From the NCBI RefSeq assembly GCF_002210425.1, contig NZ_MWQK01000007.1:124001-188000 (forward strand): 64,000 nt of DNA. The letters run 5' to 3'. The stretch is from Fibrobacter sp. UWB2. Its GTDB lineage: Bacteria; Fibrobacterota; Fibrobacteria; Fibrobacterales; Fibrobacteraceae. The position numbers and the translations under genes are program-made. This document shows positions 35,212 through 45,235 of the stretch, piece by piece. Position 1 is the first letter of the stretch, and each line of letters starts with the position of its first letter. Below the pieces are notes generated by a model. The model made no database searches and had not been told where the DNA came from. It saw only the letters and a program-made list of their open reading frames with translations.

Positions 35212-36159
35212 ATGCCCGAAGAATTTGATTTTAGCGAACTTCGCAAATATCTGCAAGGCCAAATGGACATGGGCGAGGAGGACTTGCTCCTCGATGAACC
35301 GTGGACGTTGACTCGCAAAAAGTCCGCCGTTCCTGCAGGGGCTCCGCGCCCGGCAAATCCGATGCCGCAAATGCGCCCGGCGAATCCGGCGCCATTCCCG
35401 CAGCATTCGGCTCCCGCGAATCCTGCTCCGATTCCGCAGCAGTCGCCGTTCCCTTCAAACCCCGCACCGTTTGCAAATCAGGCGCAGCCCGCTTTTCAGC
35501 AGTCTGCATTTGGCGCTCCCGCGCCATCCGCGCCGGCTCCGCGTCCGGCCCCGGCGCCAAAGCTCGATGCAGGCCTCACCATTGCCCCGCGCGCCGTCAA
35601 GAAAACGACTGCCGCGTACGAACTCGCCGATTCCATCGGCGCCTTCTACGATGCTCTCAAGACCGACGCGCTTTACGCGCGTGCCGCGAACGTTGTTCGC
35701 TACGAAGGCCCGGAACACCCGCGCCTTCTGATTCTCCTTGCCGCCCCGAAGCCCGGTGAACCGGCCGGCGCCTTTTTCCAGTCTCCGACTGGCGAGATGC
35801 TTGTGCGTTTGTTCGGAAGCCTCGGTTACGCCCCGGATTCACTTGGCGTTACGTATTTCTACAAGGATGCTCCGCGAGCACTATCTCCGATCCTGCTCGC
35901 CTCGCTCCGTCGAATGCTAACAAAGGAACTTTCCTTTATTGCACCTGAAATCATGATTACCTTTAGCGAGCCGCTTTTCTATGACGTGTTCAGCAAGGGT
36001 AAGAACTTCAACGAACTCGCCGGTACGGCGCTTGATTTCAACGGCACAAAGACGGTTTCGCTAGTCGATGCTTACGCGATGACGACGGACAAGCAACTTA
36101 AATGGCTTACGTGGAAGGTACATATTCCGCGTAGCGGCCTTTTCACCGCCGCTAAGTAA
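35212..36159 (+). CDS. uracil-DNA-glycosylase-fold protein with Pro-rich linker, function uncertain
   Basis: 315 residues. A short acidic N-terminus is followed by a Pro/Ala-rich linker (about 45-125, repeats of NPAP and AP) and a C-terminal domain (about 140-310). In the latter, LLILLAAPKPGEPAGAFFQSPTGEMLVRLFGSLGY aligns by eye with the family 4/5 uracil-DNA glycosylase region (GEAPG...G.PF.G..G..L), and APEIMITFSEPLFYDVF with the Pro-x-hydrophobic strand. The Cys ligands of the iron-sulfur cluster of those families and a clear catalytic Asp are missing, so a degenerate or structural role is likely. SD AGAGGAACGG precedes the ATG; it follows coaBC by 9 bp. Confidence 0.7.
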   Translation: MPEEFDFSELRKYLQGQMDMGEEDLLLDEPWTLTRKKSAVPAGAPRPANPMPQMRPANPAPFPQHSAPANPAPIPQQSPFPSNPAPFANQAQPAFQQSAFGAPAPSAPAPRPAPAPKLDAGLTIAPRAVKKTTAAYELADSIGAFYDALKTDALYARAANVVRYEGPEHPRLLILLAAPKPGEPAGAFFQSPTGEMLVRLFGSLGYAPDSLGVTYFYKDAPRALSPILLASLRRMLTKELSFIAPEIMITFSEPLFYDVFSKGKNFNELAGTALDFNGTKTVSLVDAYAMTTDKQLKWLTWKVHIPRSGLFTAAK

Positions 36160-36164
36160 AACAT

Positions 36165-36194
36165 TGTCATGCCCGCCGCCGCGCGGGCATCTCC
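36165..36194 (+). repeat. class B palindromic repeat
   Basis: TGTCATGCCCGCC...GGGCATCTCC; stem GCCCGC/GCGGGC. Lies between the UDG-like gene and dnaB. Confidence 0.7.
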
Positions 36195-36277
36195 ATTTTA
36201 TGCCCTTTTCGCCTTATTCTTGGCGTCTCTCCAAAAACCATTGTAAACTATTATTGTATATTTAAATCGGTATAGTT

Positions 36278-37702
36278 ATGTCTGAAGAAAATAATTCCAA
36301 GTCGTTTGAAGGTCGTCAAATGCCCGCCGATGTTGAGGCGGAGCGCTGCCTGTTGGGCGGTATTTTGCGTGATCCCGAAGTGATGGGTACCGCAGTTATG
36401 GCCATCAGTGACGATGACTTTTTCTACATGGAACGTCATCAGTTGATTTGGAACGCACTTTGCAGTTTGAACAAGGCGGTGACCCCCATCGATCCCGTGA
36501 CGCTTTCGGCGGAACTTACGAAGATGGGCAAGCTCGACATTGTCGGTGGCCGTGAATACATCTTTGAATTGATGGAATCTGTTGCGTCGTCGGCGAATGT
36601 TCCGTGGCAGTTGGAACACCTCCGCAGCAAGGCGGTGCTTCGCAAGCTCATCCGCACGTCATCCGATATTATCCGCCAGGCGATGGACCCGGCATCTACT
36701 CCGGACAATGTGCTGCAAGATGCCGAACGCGATATCTTTGCGATTGCCGATAACCAGGTGCGCAACACCTTAAAGTCTATCGACAACTTTGTGGCTCCTC
36801 TTCTGGAACGCATCAACAACCGCAGGGAAGGCGGCATTACGGGCGTGCCTACGGGCATTACGGAACTGGACGAACTCACAAACGGTCTCCAGAATTCCGA
36901 CTTGATTATTCTCGCAGCCCGTCCGGGTGTCGGTAAGACGTCTTTCGCTATGACGGTTGCCGCAAACGCCGCTATTCGTTACGGCAAGAACGTCGCCTTC
37001 TTCAGCTTGGAAATGGACGGCATTCAGCTTGCCCAACGTCTGCTCTGCTCGCAGGCGCAGGTCGACCAGAGTAGGCTCCGCAACGGTAAGCTCAACTCTG
37101 ACGAAATCAAGAAGATTATCGCCGCCGTGACTCCGATTAACCAGGCTCCGCTGTTTGTCGATGACAACGCCGACCTCGGCATCATGGAACTCATGAGCAA
37201 GGCGCGCCAGCTCAAGCACAAGGGCCACCTTGACCTCCTCATCATCGACTACTTGCAGTTGATGAAGACCGGCAAGGAAGAAAACCGCGCCGTCGCTATC
37301 GGTGCAATTTCCCGTGGCCTCAAGATCTTGGCAAAGGAATTGAGCATCCCGGTCATTGCGCTCGCTCAGCTCAGCCGTAAAGTCGAAGAAAAAGGCCGTG
37401 AACGTCCGCAGCTTTCGGACTTGCGTGAATCCGGTTCTATCGAACAGGACGCTGACATGGTGTGGTTTGTGGAACGCCCGTTCGTGCAGACGCACAAGGA
37501 TGAAGACCGCTACAAGGCAACGCTCATTGTGGCTAAGCACCGTAACGGTTCCGTCAAAGATATCGACATGAGCTTCGTGCCGGAATACACGACGTTCTAC
37601 GATGCGACCGACCAGCAAGGCGTGGAAGGTGACGAAGATTACCAGTATGGTTCTGATGACGAAGGCGGTGGACCGCAGGTTGCCGACTTTGGAAGTTTTT
37701 AA
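36278..37702 (+). CDS. dnaB: replicative DNA helicase DnaB
   Basis: 474 residues. Hexameric 5'-3' helicase at the replication fork. N-terminal domain (about 12-115, PADVEAERCLLGGIL) that contacts primase, linker helix, and RecA-like C-terminal domain with Walker A ARPGVGKTS (about 213-221), Walker B LLIIDYLQLM (about 320), and ALAQLSRKVEEKGRERPQLSDLRESGSIEQDADMV. Typical length, no intein. TATATT at 36257 lies upstream. mlaE-like and mlaF-like genes follow on the same strand. Confidence 0.97.
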   Translation: MSEENNSKSFEGRQMPADVEAERCLLGGILRDPEVMGTAVMAISDDDFFYMERHQLIWNALCSLNKAVTPIDPVTLSAELTKMGKLDIVGGREYIFELMESVASSANVPWQLEHLRSKAVLRKLIRTSSDIIRQAMDPASTPDNVLQDAERDIFAIADNQVRNTLKSIDNFVAPLLERINNRREGGITGVPTGITELDELTNGLQNSDLIILAARPGVGKTSFAMTVAANAAIRYGKNVAFFSLEMDGIQLAQRLLCSQAQVDQSRLRNGKLNSDEIKKIIAAVTPINQAPLFVDDNADLGIMELMSKARQLKHKGHLDLLIIDYLQLMKTGKEENRAVAIGAISRGLKILAKELSIPVIALAQLSRKVEEKGRERPQLSDLRESGSIEQDADMVWFVERPFVQTHKDEDRYKATLIVAKHRNGSVKDIDMSFVPEYTTFYDATDQQGVEGDEDYQYGSDDEGGGPQVADFGSF

Positions 37703-37711
37703 GGAAGTGTA

Positions 37712-38494
37712 ATGACGCTGATTTTGAGACCGATAAATTGGATTGGACAAAAGATTGTCGATGCAGTCGCCTCTGTGGGTGAGTGCATTTGCATCCTGTT
37801 TATCACGCTCAAGCAGTTCCGCTATGTGCACAAGAATCCGGCGCTGATTGTCAAGGAGATGATCTCCGTAGGCGTCTCCTCGCTCCCGCTCTTGTTCGTG
37901 ACGTCCATCTTCACGGGCATGGTCGCGACCATCATGGCCGAGTTCGAATTCCACAATCTCGTGTCCGACAAGTTTGTGGGGACCGCCGCTTGCAAGATGG
38001 TGCTCATCGAGCTTGGACCGCTCCTTACGGCCATCGTGCTTTCGGGGCGTGTGGGTAGTGCTGTCGCTGCCGAAATCGGTTCCATGAAAGAGAAAGAGGA
38101 ACTCTCCGCGTACGTGGTGCTTGGGCTCGACCCGTACCGCTACCTCGCGATGCCGAGACTGTTTGCGTTCTTGACGATGATCCCGTGCCTGACAGCCATT
38201 TCAAACGCGCTTGCGCTGATTGGTGGCTGGATCGTCTGTGTGCTTGCTTTGGATATCACGACCTACACCTATTCGACCGGTATGCAGTACCTGTTTGATA
38301 GTTTGGATTTGTGGGCGGGGATTATCAAGTCGATTGTGTTTGGGACAATCATCTTTGTGCTTGCTTACTACCATGGGACGCATTCCAAGCCGGGTGCGCA
38401 TGGCGTGGGCCTTGCAACGATGAGCGTCGTTGTTTCTAGCTGTCTTATGATTTTGGTTTCTGACTTTATTCTTGACGCGTTCATGTTCTTCTAG
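37712..38494 (+). CDS. mlaE: MlaE-family ABC transporter permease
   Basis: 260 residues. Inner-membrane permease of the Mla/MCE phospholipid transport type, with about five or six helices. The family hallmark ELGPLLTAIVLSGRVGSAVAAEIGSMKEKEE is present (about 107-140). Moves phospholipids between inner and outer membrane together with an ATPase and an MCE-domain protein. AAGGAAG precedes the ATG. The ATPase gene follows directly. No MCE (MlaD) gene is visible next to it. Confidence 0.9.
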   Translation: MTLILRPINWIGQKIVDAVASVGECICILFITLKQFRYVHKNPALIVKEMISVGVSSLPLLFVTSIFTGMVATIMAEFEFHNLVSDKFVGTAACKMVLIELGPLLTAIVLSGRVGSAVAAEIGSMKEKEELSAYVVLGLDPYRYLAMPRLFAFLTMIPCLTAISNALALIGGWIVCVLALDITTYTYSTGMQYLFDSLDLWAGIIKSIVFGTIIFVLAYYHGTHSKPGAHGVGLATMSVVVSSCLMILVSDFILDAFMFF

Positions 38495-38504
38495 AGGTTT
38501 AGCT

Positions 38505-39299
38505 ATGCCGAATGTAAAAATCGATCCGAATGATATTGCGATTCGACTCAAGGGACTTAAGAAGTCCTTTGGCCCTCAGACCGTTCTTGAAGACGTGAAC
38601 CTCGACATCCGCCGTGGCGAGACGATGGTCATCATCGGTAAGTCCGGCGGTGGCAAGTCCGTGATTCTAAAGCACATGATTGGACTTTTGCAGCCGGATG
38701 GCGGCGAAGTGACTGTCGATGGCGTGACTATCAGTACGCCCAAGTTCTTCGATACGCGTACCATCCGTCGCAAGATGGGTATGTTGTTCCAAATGGGCGC
38801 CTTGTTCGATTCCATGGACACGGGCGAAAATATTGCCTTTGCCCTCCGTGAACACCATCCCGAACTCTCTGAAGCCGAGATCCAGAACGTGGTGACCGAA
38901 AAGCTCCAGATGATCAACCTCGTGCCGTCTTTCCGTACAAAGATGCCTTCCGAACTTTCGGGCGGTATGCGCAAGCGTGTGGCGCTTGCAAGAGCGATTG
39001 CCCTGAACCCGGAAATCCTCTTGTACGATGAACCGACGACGGGCCTTGACCCGATTACGAGTGACGTGATTAACGACCTTATTCTCGATATGCAGAGTAA
39101 GCTCGGAGTGACCTCTGTCGTGGTGACGCACGACATGGTCAGTGCCTTCAAGGTGGCGGACCGAATCGCCATGCTTTACAATGGGCGCATCATCGAGGTG
39201 GGGACCGTCGATGAAATCAAGAATACGAGCAACCCGTATGTGCACCAGTTCATAACGGGCCAGCGCAAAATTTCGGTGGATGGGGAAAATCAGGAATAG
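38505..39299 (+). CDS. mlaF: MlaF-family ABC transporter ATP-binding protein
   Basis: 264 residues. Cytoplasmic ATPase for the neighbouring permease. Walker A GKSGGGKS (45-52), Q-loop LFQMGALFDS, signature LSGGM (about 152-156), Walker B LLYDEPTTGLDP, H-loop VVTHDM. The LFQMGALFDSMDTGENIAFALREH segment is characteristic of the MlaF/Ttg2A group. The frame opens at 38472, but the ATG at 38505 has AGAGG upstream and fits the family. A Ser-rich lipoprotein gene starts 22 bp downstream. Confidence 0.93.
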   Translation: MPNVKIDPNDIAIRLKGLKKSFGPQTVLEDVNLDIRRGETMVIIGKSGGGKSVILKHMIGLLQPDGGEVTVDGVTISTPKFFDTRTIRRKMGMLFQMGALFDSMDTGENIAFALREHHPELSEAEIQNVVTEKLQMINLVPSFRTKMPSELSGGMRKRVALARAIALNPEILLYDEPTTGLDPITSDVINDLILDMQSKLGVTSVVVTHDMVSAFKVADRIAMLYNGRIIEVGTVDEIKNTSNPYVHQFITGQRKISVDGENQE

Positions 39300-39321
39300 A
39301 TTTTAAAGAGTGGGGAAAATT

Positions 39322-40578
39322 ATGGATAGGAAAAAGATATTACCGTTATTGTTTACTTCTGCAGCGATAATCCTTTGGGCCTGTGGCGAAGGGAGTATCA
39401 ACTACGTGGAAGACCAGGACGAAATTGTACTGAAGGATCTTAAGGATAAACTAGATACATCGAAAAAGGATTACGATGAAAACGTAAATTCCTTCCTCCA
39501 GACTTTTGTGGATTACTGCAATAGTAAAGAAGGCCACAAGGCGGGCTGCGAACTCGAGAAGATTAAGAAAAGCAGTAGCTCCAAAAAAGAAGAAAACAAG
39601 AGCTCTTCAAGTAGCAAAACCTCGAATTCTTCTAGTTCGACTTCTGCAAATTCTAGCAGCTCCAAGGGCGGGACAACATCTTCTAGCTCCGTTAAGGGTT
39701 CGTCTAGCAGCTCTTCAGCAACGTCTGCATCGTCCAGCAGTGTGTCGTCTAGCTCCAGCAAGCCGTTGCCGGTTTCTGGCAAGTGCATTTTGGATAGGCC
39801 CGAAAAGGTCTATATCGGTGATGTGGTGACTTGGAGTTACCTCCCGGATGAAGGTTCCTTGGAAAAGGGCAATTTCGTGTGGGAAGTATCCGACGAAGTC
39901 GAAGAGGGCCTTGTCGAAGGGAAACTTTCTGGCAATGGTACGCCTAGCATCAAGGTGAAGTATTCTACCGTTGGACAAAAGTTTGGACCGATTCTCCACT
40001 TTGCTGAGAAGAAAATTGATTGTGATGACGATTTCCGCGTCTATCAGGTTGTAGTCGAAGAAAGCTCTTCTTCAGAAGAAGAATCCTCGTCTTCTTCTGA
40101 ACCGGAATCCTCGTCTTCTTCCAAGGCTGCGGTGAAGGGCTATTGCGCTGTCAGCAAGCGTGTGATTACCGTTGGTGAAACCGTGGAATGGTTCATCGTG
40201 GATGCCGAACGCCAAGAACTTGAAGGAAGACATCAATGGATTGGATACGGTGATGGAACGGCTCAATATGTCTCGGGCGAAGAAAAGGGAACTGGTTCGA
40301 CTAGGGTTGTTGTTCAGTATCTGCAACCTGGTGATAAGGCCCCGCAAGTCACTTGGGATGGCAAGACCGTTACTTGCGAACGTGATGAATTAAACGAAGA
40401 CGATTTTGACCCGCTCCTCCATGTAGAGGCCTTGCCGGAAAGCTCTTCGTCCGAAGAACCGCCTGAGGAAAGTTCCTCTTCATCGGGTGAAACGGATTCT
40501 AGCTCTTCTAGTTATAAGAAGCCTGTTGACTGCGTGTTAGAGCCTGATGACCCTGCGTGCACGTCGTATGACTTCTAA
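39322..40578 (+). CDS. Ser-rich lipoprotein with two Cys-bounded domains
   Basis: 418 residues. Lipobox LWACG (Cys21), helical region, long poly-Ser linker (about 90-150), domain A (about 155-245, starts CILDRPEKVYIGDVVTWSY), acidic Ser linker, domain B (about 275-365, starts CAVSKRVITVGETVEWFI) and a Ser-rich C-terminus. Both domains begin with Cys, share G-[DE]-x-V-x-W and end in a Cys, suggesting a disulfide-closed Ig-like fold. Not recognised as a named family. It follows mlaF by 22 bp and may be co-transcribed. ATG 39322 chosen over the GTG at 39310 because GGGGA lies before it. Confidence 0.78.
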   Translation: MDRKKILPLLFTSAAIILWACGEGSINYVEDQDEIVLKDLKDKLDTSKKDYDENVNSFLQTFVDYCNSKEGHKAGCELEKIKKSSSSKKEENKSSSSSKTSNSSSSTSANSSSSKGGTTSSSSVKGSSSSSSATSASSSSVSSSSSKPLPVSGKCILDRPEKVYIGDVVTWSYLPDEGSLEKGNFVWEVSDEVEEGLVEGKLSGNGTPSIKVKYSTVGQKFGPILHFAEKKIDCDDDFRVYQVVVEESSSSEEESSSSSEPESSSSSKAAVKGYCAVSKRVITVGETVEWFIVDAERQELEGRHQWIGYGDGTAQYVSGEEKGTGSTRVVVQYLQPGDKAPQVTWDGKTVTCERDELNEDDFDPLLHVEALPESSSSEEPPEESSSSSGETDSSSSSYKKPVDCVLEPDDPACTSYDF

Positions 40579-40622
40579 AAAGTTCTATAAAATACAGATT
40601 CTTGTATAATTAATTTTACAAA

Positions 40623-40654
40623 CGCTCCGAGCCTCGTGTTCGGGGCGCTTTTTT
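40623..40654 (+). terminator. terminator of the mlaEF-lipoprotein operon
   Basis: Nine-bp stem with two G-U pairs (CGCTCCGAG/TTCGGGGCG), then CTTTTTT. Confidence 0.75.
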
Positions 40655-40734
40655 GTGAATTTCCTCAATAAAAAACGCTTACAGAGTTTGCTTATTGGCG
40701 CGATTTAATTTATTTTTCGCCTAAGAGGTTTTTT

Positions 40735-42042
40735 ATGAATAAAAAGTTTTATATCGGAACACTTGCTGTTGGTATTGCCGCAAGTTTTTGGGCTTGCGGA
40801 AGTGGCGAAATTATAAAGCCGAATGAATTTGATGCTACGATGGGGTATACCGATGAGAAAGACCCGACTATGGGTATTGACGCTGGTGCATTTAAGGCTT
40901 ATTGTCCGGAATGTGTTGCTCAGGCAAGCTCGTCCTCTACAGCTCCTAAAACGCAGAAGTCCTCTAGCTCTCGTCAGACTCTCCCGGGCCTTTCGTCTTC
41001 GAGCAAGATCGTTATCAATACGTCGTCTTCTGCAGAACCGGGCATTGCATCCTCGTCGTCTCAGTCCGGTCCGGTTTTCCTTTATTCTTCGTCTAGCAGC
41101 GCTCCGGTTGTACAGCCGGGTGGTGATGTCGGTACCTGCGCTCCGGAAAAGGATACCTATGAAAGTGGCGAATCCGTAATTTGGAAGTTTGAACGTGGCA
41201 GTGCTATTACGGGCCAGGATTACTTGAAGTCCAAGTCCGTATGGACGACCGCCGATGGTACTCCGGCTGCTTCAGCTGTTTTGGAAGGTGTTAAAGGCCG
41301 TACCCATACGGTGACGTACGCCACCTCTGGTAAGCACAATGCTTCTGTCCAGATTACCACGGCTACTGGTGCTGTCCATAATGTGACTTGCACACCGGTT
41401 CAGGTGAACGGCGCTCCGATTACAGGCTGTAAGTGCGCTGCAGTGGATAAGAATCCGGATATTAGCGTTGGTGGTGCTTGGACTATTGAGGGCTGCTCTT
41501 CTACGGGTGCTAATATTGTCGGTTATGAATGGGCTGGCGCTCTTGCCGATCCGACGAATCCTGCGAAGGCTTCTCAGGCATTTACCGCAAAGAACCAGGC
41601 TGCGGCTCCGATCGTTAGCGTTTCCAATGACGACAACACCGTTATACAGGTCCCGTGCGACACGGTTGTTTCTGTGGATGCAAACGATCCAGATTACCCC
41701 TTGACGTTTGAAGGCTCCAGCATTCCGTCTGCTACGGATGTCTCTATTGATATTCCGCTGAACAAGGAAGCATGCATTCAGGTTTCCTTCAAGTGGGAAG
41801 GTGGCTGGACTCCGAATAACATCTCCTTGCTTTGCGATGTTACCGCAGCTCAGAACCAGCCTGGGTTGACGTTGGATATCACTTATGGTGAAACTTCTAA
41901 GTCTTATCCGGGCGATTACAACATCAGCAATAGCGGTATTGCTTTGGGTGCTGTGAAGGCTGGCCAGAATACGATGGGTAACGTTTGCGTGACAGCAACG
42001 GGTAAAGAAGGTGGCAAGGCCAAGTGCTTCTTCGGTAACTAG
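40735..42042 (+). CDS. Ser-rich lipoprotein with Cys-bounded domains
   Basis: 435 residues. Lipobox FWACG (Cys21), Ser-rich linker (about 60-130), then two domains of the type seen in the preceding lipoprotein (CAPEKDTYESGESVIWKF and CKCAAVDKNPDISVGGAWTIEGC), followed by a Cys-containing beta-sandwich-like region (about 320-435) that could be a carbohydrate-binding module. Function unknown; adhesion or polysaccharide binding is inferred from layout. Own transcription unit with a strong terminator downstream. Confidence 0.78.
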   Translation: MNKKFYIGTLAVGIAASFWACGSGEIIKPNEFDATMGYTDEKDPTMGIDAGAFKAYCPECVAQASSSSTAPKTQKSSSSRQTLPGLSSSSKIVINTSSSAEPGIASSSSQSGPVFLYSSSSSAPVVQPGGDVGTCAPEKDTYESGESVIWKFERGSAITGQDYLKSKSVWTTADGTPAASAVLEGVKGRTHTVTYATSGKHNASVQITTATGAVHNVTCTPVQVNGAPITGCKCAAVDKNPDISVGGAWTIEGCSSTGANIVGYEWAGALADPTNPAKASQAFTAKNQAAAPIVSVSNDDNTVIQVPCDTVVSVDANDPDYPLTFEGSSIPSATDVSIDIPLNKEACIQVSFKWEGGWTPNNISLLCDVTAAQNQPGLTLDITYGETSKSYPGDYNISNSGIALGAVKAGQNTMGNVCVTATGKEGGKAKCFFGN

Positions 42043-42075
42043 TCTAGACCTTAGAATCATCTAGTACAAGAACTT

Positions 42076-42105
42076 AAAAAGACCTCCCATCTGGGAGGTC
42101 TTTTT
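42076..42105 (+). terminator. terminator after the second Ser-rich lipoprotein
   Basis: Long perfect stem AAAAAGACCTCCC/GGGAGGTCTTTTT with a very short loop; T-run on both strands. Confidence 0.92.
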
Positions 42106-42131
42106 GTATGCTTCTACGTCATCCTCGAAGT

Positions 42132-42160
42132 TGTCATCCTGGAGCGTAGCGACGGGAACC
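42132..42160 (+). repeat. degenerate TGTCATCCTG repeat
   Basis: TGTCATCCTGGAGCGTAGCGACGGGAACC, preceded by a second truncated GTCATCCTCGAAG at 42119. A divergent member of the repeat family. Confidence 0.5.
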
Positions 42161-42188
42161 ATAATTCTCGTCTTGTTTATAAAAAGAA

Positions 42189-42206
42189 AGCCCGCTTTCG
42201 CGGGCT
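42189..42206 (-). terminator. terminator of the AGCS symporter gene
   Basis: Seven-bp perfect stem AGCCCGC/GCGGGCT, 4-nt loop, followed on the minus strand by TTCTTTTTA. It lies 85 bp beyond the stop. Confidence 0.75.
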
Positions 42207-42254
42207 CTAATAACGAATAATCAATAACTTAAAACTAACTACTAATTACTAAGA

Positions 42255-43727
<1,473 letters not shown>

Positions 43728-43770
43728 AAGTTGTCCTTGATGTTAAGGGGTTTTGCCCCAAAAATAGAAA

Positions 43771-44988
43771 CTATATGCTCGTTAGCGTTTGGACATCGGC
43801 TTCATAGTCCACGCCATCAATATCGAAACCGTTTGTGGCGAGGAAATCGTGGCGGTATCCTTCGAGGTCGCCGATTTCGGCGAGGTTCTCTTGCGTGACG
43901 GTTGCCATGCGTTTGTCCACTTCGGCTTGGACTTTCGGATCCAATTCATAGTCGTCGATGCGGATGAGGTGATTTTCGTCCGTCGGGACTTTGGAACCCG
44001 TATAAAGTCTTTCGGTCATCAAGCGTTCCATCTGCTCGATGCAACCTTCGTGATTTCCCATTTCCTTCATGACCTTGAAGAGCACGGAAATGTACATCGG
44101 GATGATGGGAATGACGGCGCTAGAGCGCGTGACAAGTCCTTTGTTCACAGAGACATAGGCTTCGCCGTGGAGGTCGTTTTGCAATTCCTTGTGGAGTTCT
44201 AGTGCGGTTGCTTCGAGGTGCTTCTTGGCGCCACCGATTGTACCGTCGCGGTAGATGGCATGCGAAAGTTTCGGGCCGATATATGAATAAGCGACGGTCT
44301 TCACGCCTTCGGCGAGAACGCCTGCCTCCTTGAGCTTGCGCACCCAAAGAGCCCAGTCTTCACCGCCCATGACTTTAACTGTGTTGGCTGCTTCTTCTGC
44401 AGTGGCAGGTTCTGCGCTGATGGTGCTGATTTTACCGCTGAGGCAGTCAATCGTGGCGCCTGTAAATACTTTATCAATAGGCTTCAATACGCTGCGGTAG
44501 ATGGTTCCGTTGTCTGGATCGACGCGCACGGAGCTTGCGACACTGTATACGAGAAGGTCTACTTTACGGCCCATCTTCTTGAGGGTGTCGATAACGTTTT
44601 GGCGCATTTCGTGCGAGAAGGCGTCTCCATTGAACGTCACGGCATCTAGGCCCGCTTCTTTTGCGAATTTGTCGAAAGCCATGTTGTTGTACCAGCCCGG
44701 CGTACCCGTCTTTTCGCGGGATTCGCCGATTCCGCCGTCAGAGCCTTCCTTTTCAAAAGAAACTCCAATCGTTGCCGCCTTGTAGCCAAATGCGGCTGTG
44801 ATGCGGCTTGCAAGCCCGTATCCGGTCGAGCAACCGAGGACGAGAACCGTCTTTGGTGCATCGGCTGGAATGCTGCGTGTGGTGAACTTCTTTTCGATAA
44901 ATTCAATCTGGTGCTTGACATCTTGAGCGCAACCCTTTGGGTGGGCGTTAATGCACATGTTGCTACGGATGAGCGGTTTGATAATCAT
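43771..44988 (-). CDS. fabV: trans-2-enoyl-ACP/CoA reductase FabV
   Basis: 405 residues. NADH-dependent enoyl reductase that completes the fatty-acid elongation cycle; a triclosan-insensitive alternative to FabI. Seen: VLVLGCSTGYGLASRI cofactor loop, the FabV/TER active-site pattern Y-x8-K in AIYRDGTIGGAKKHL, and the N-terminal extension MIIKPLIRSNMCINAHP typical of the family. The start at 44988 has AGGAG 6 nt upstream; the frame extends to 45024. No other enoyl reductase is visible in the window. Confidence 0.95.
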   Translation of the reverse strand: MIIKPLIRSNMCINAHPKGCAQDVKHQIEFIEKKFTTRSIPADAPKTVLVLGCSTGYGLASRITAAFGYKAATIGVSFEKEGSDGGIGESREKTGTPGWYNNMAFDKFAKEAGLDAVTFNGDAFSHEMRQNVIDTLKKMGRKVDLLVYSVASSVRVDPDNGTIYRSVLKPIDKVFTGATIDCLSGKISTISAEPATAEEAANTVKVMGGEDWALWVRKLKEAGVLAEGVKTVAYSYIGPKLSHAIYRDGTIGGAKKHLEATALELHKELQNDLHGEAYVSVNKGLVTRSSAVIPIIPMYISVLFKVMKEMGNHEGCIEQMERLMTERLYTGSKVPTDENHLIRIDDYELDPKVQAEVDKRMATVTQENLAEIGDLEGYRHDFLATNGFDIDGVDYEADVQTLTSI

Positions 44989-45235
44989 AATGACTCCTAT
45001 TTTTTGACGCCCGCAACTTAGCAATTAAAAGGCTCTAGCTTTGGCCTGTATATAGGAATCGTATCTCCAAAACGTATTTCTGTAGTATTTCTGAAATGTA
45101 TTTGAAAGTTTTGTACGGAATTGCTTGTAGAAGGTGTTCCAATATGTACCTTGAAGTCGGTTCCCTATTAAGTTTTGTACAATGGAATTTGCTAATTTTT
45201 GTCATAAAATAAAATATGGATTTAAAGAGGAATCT

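Noticed and set aside
43748-43762. GGGGTTTTGCCCC hairpin between fabV and the symporter gene as terminator
   Set aside because: Stem is short and no T-run follows on the minus strand.
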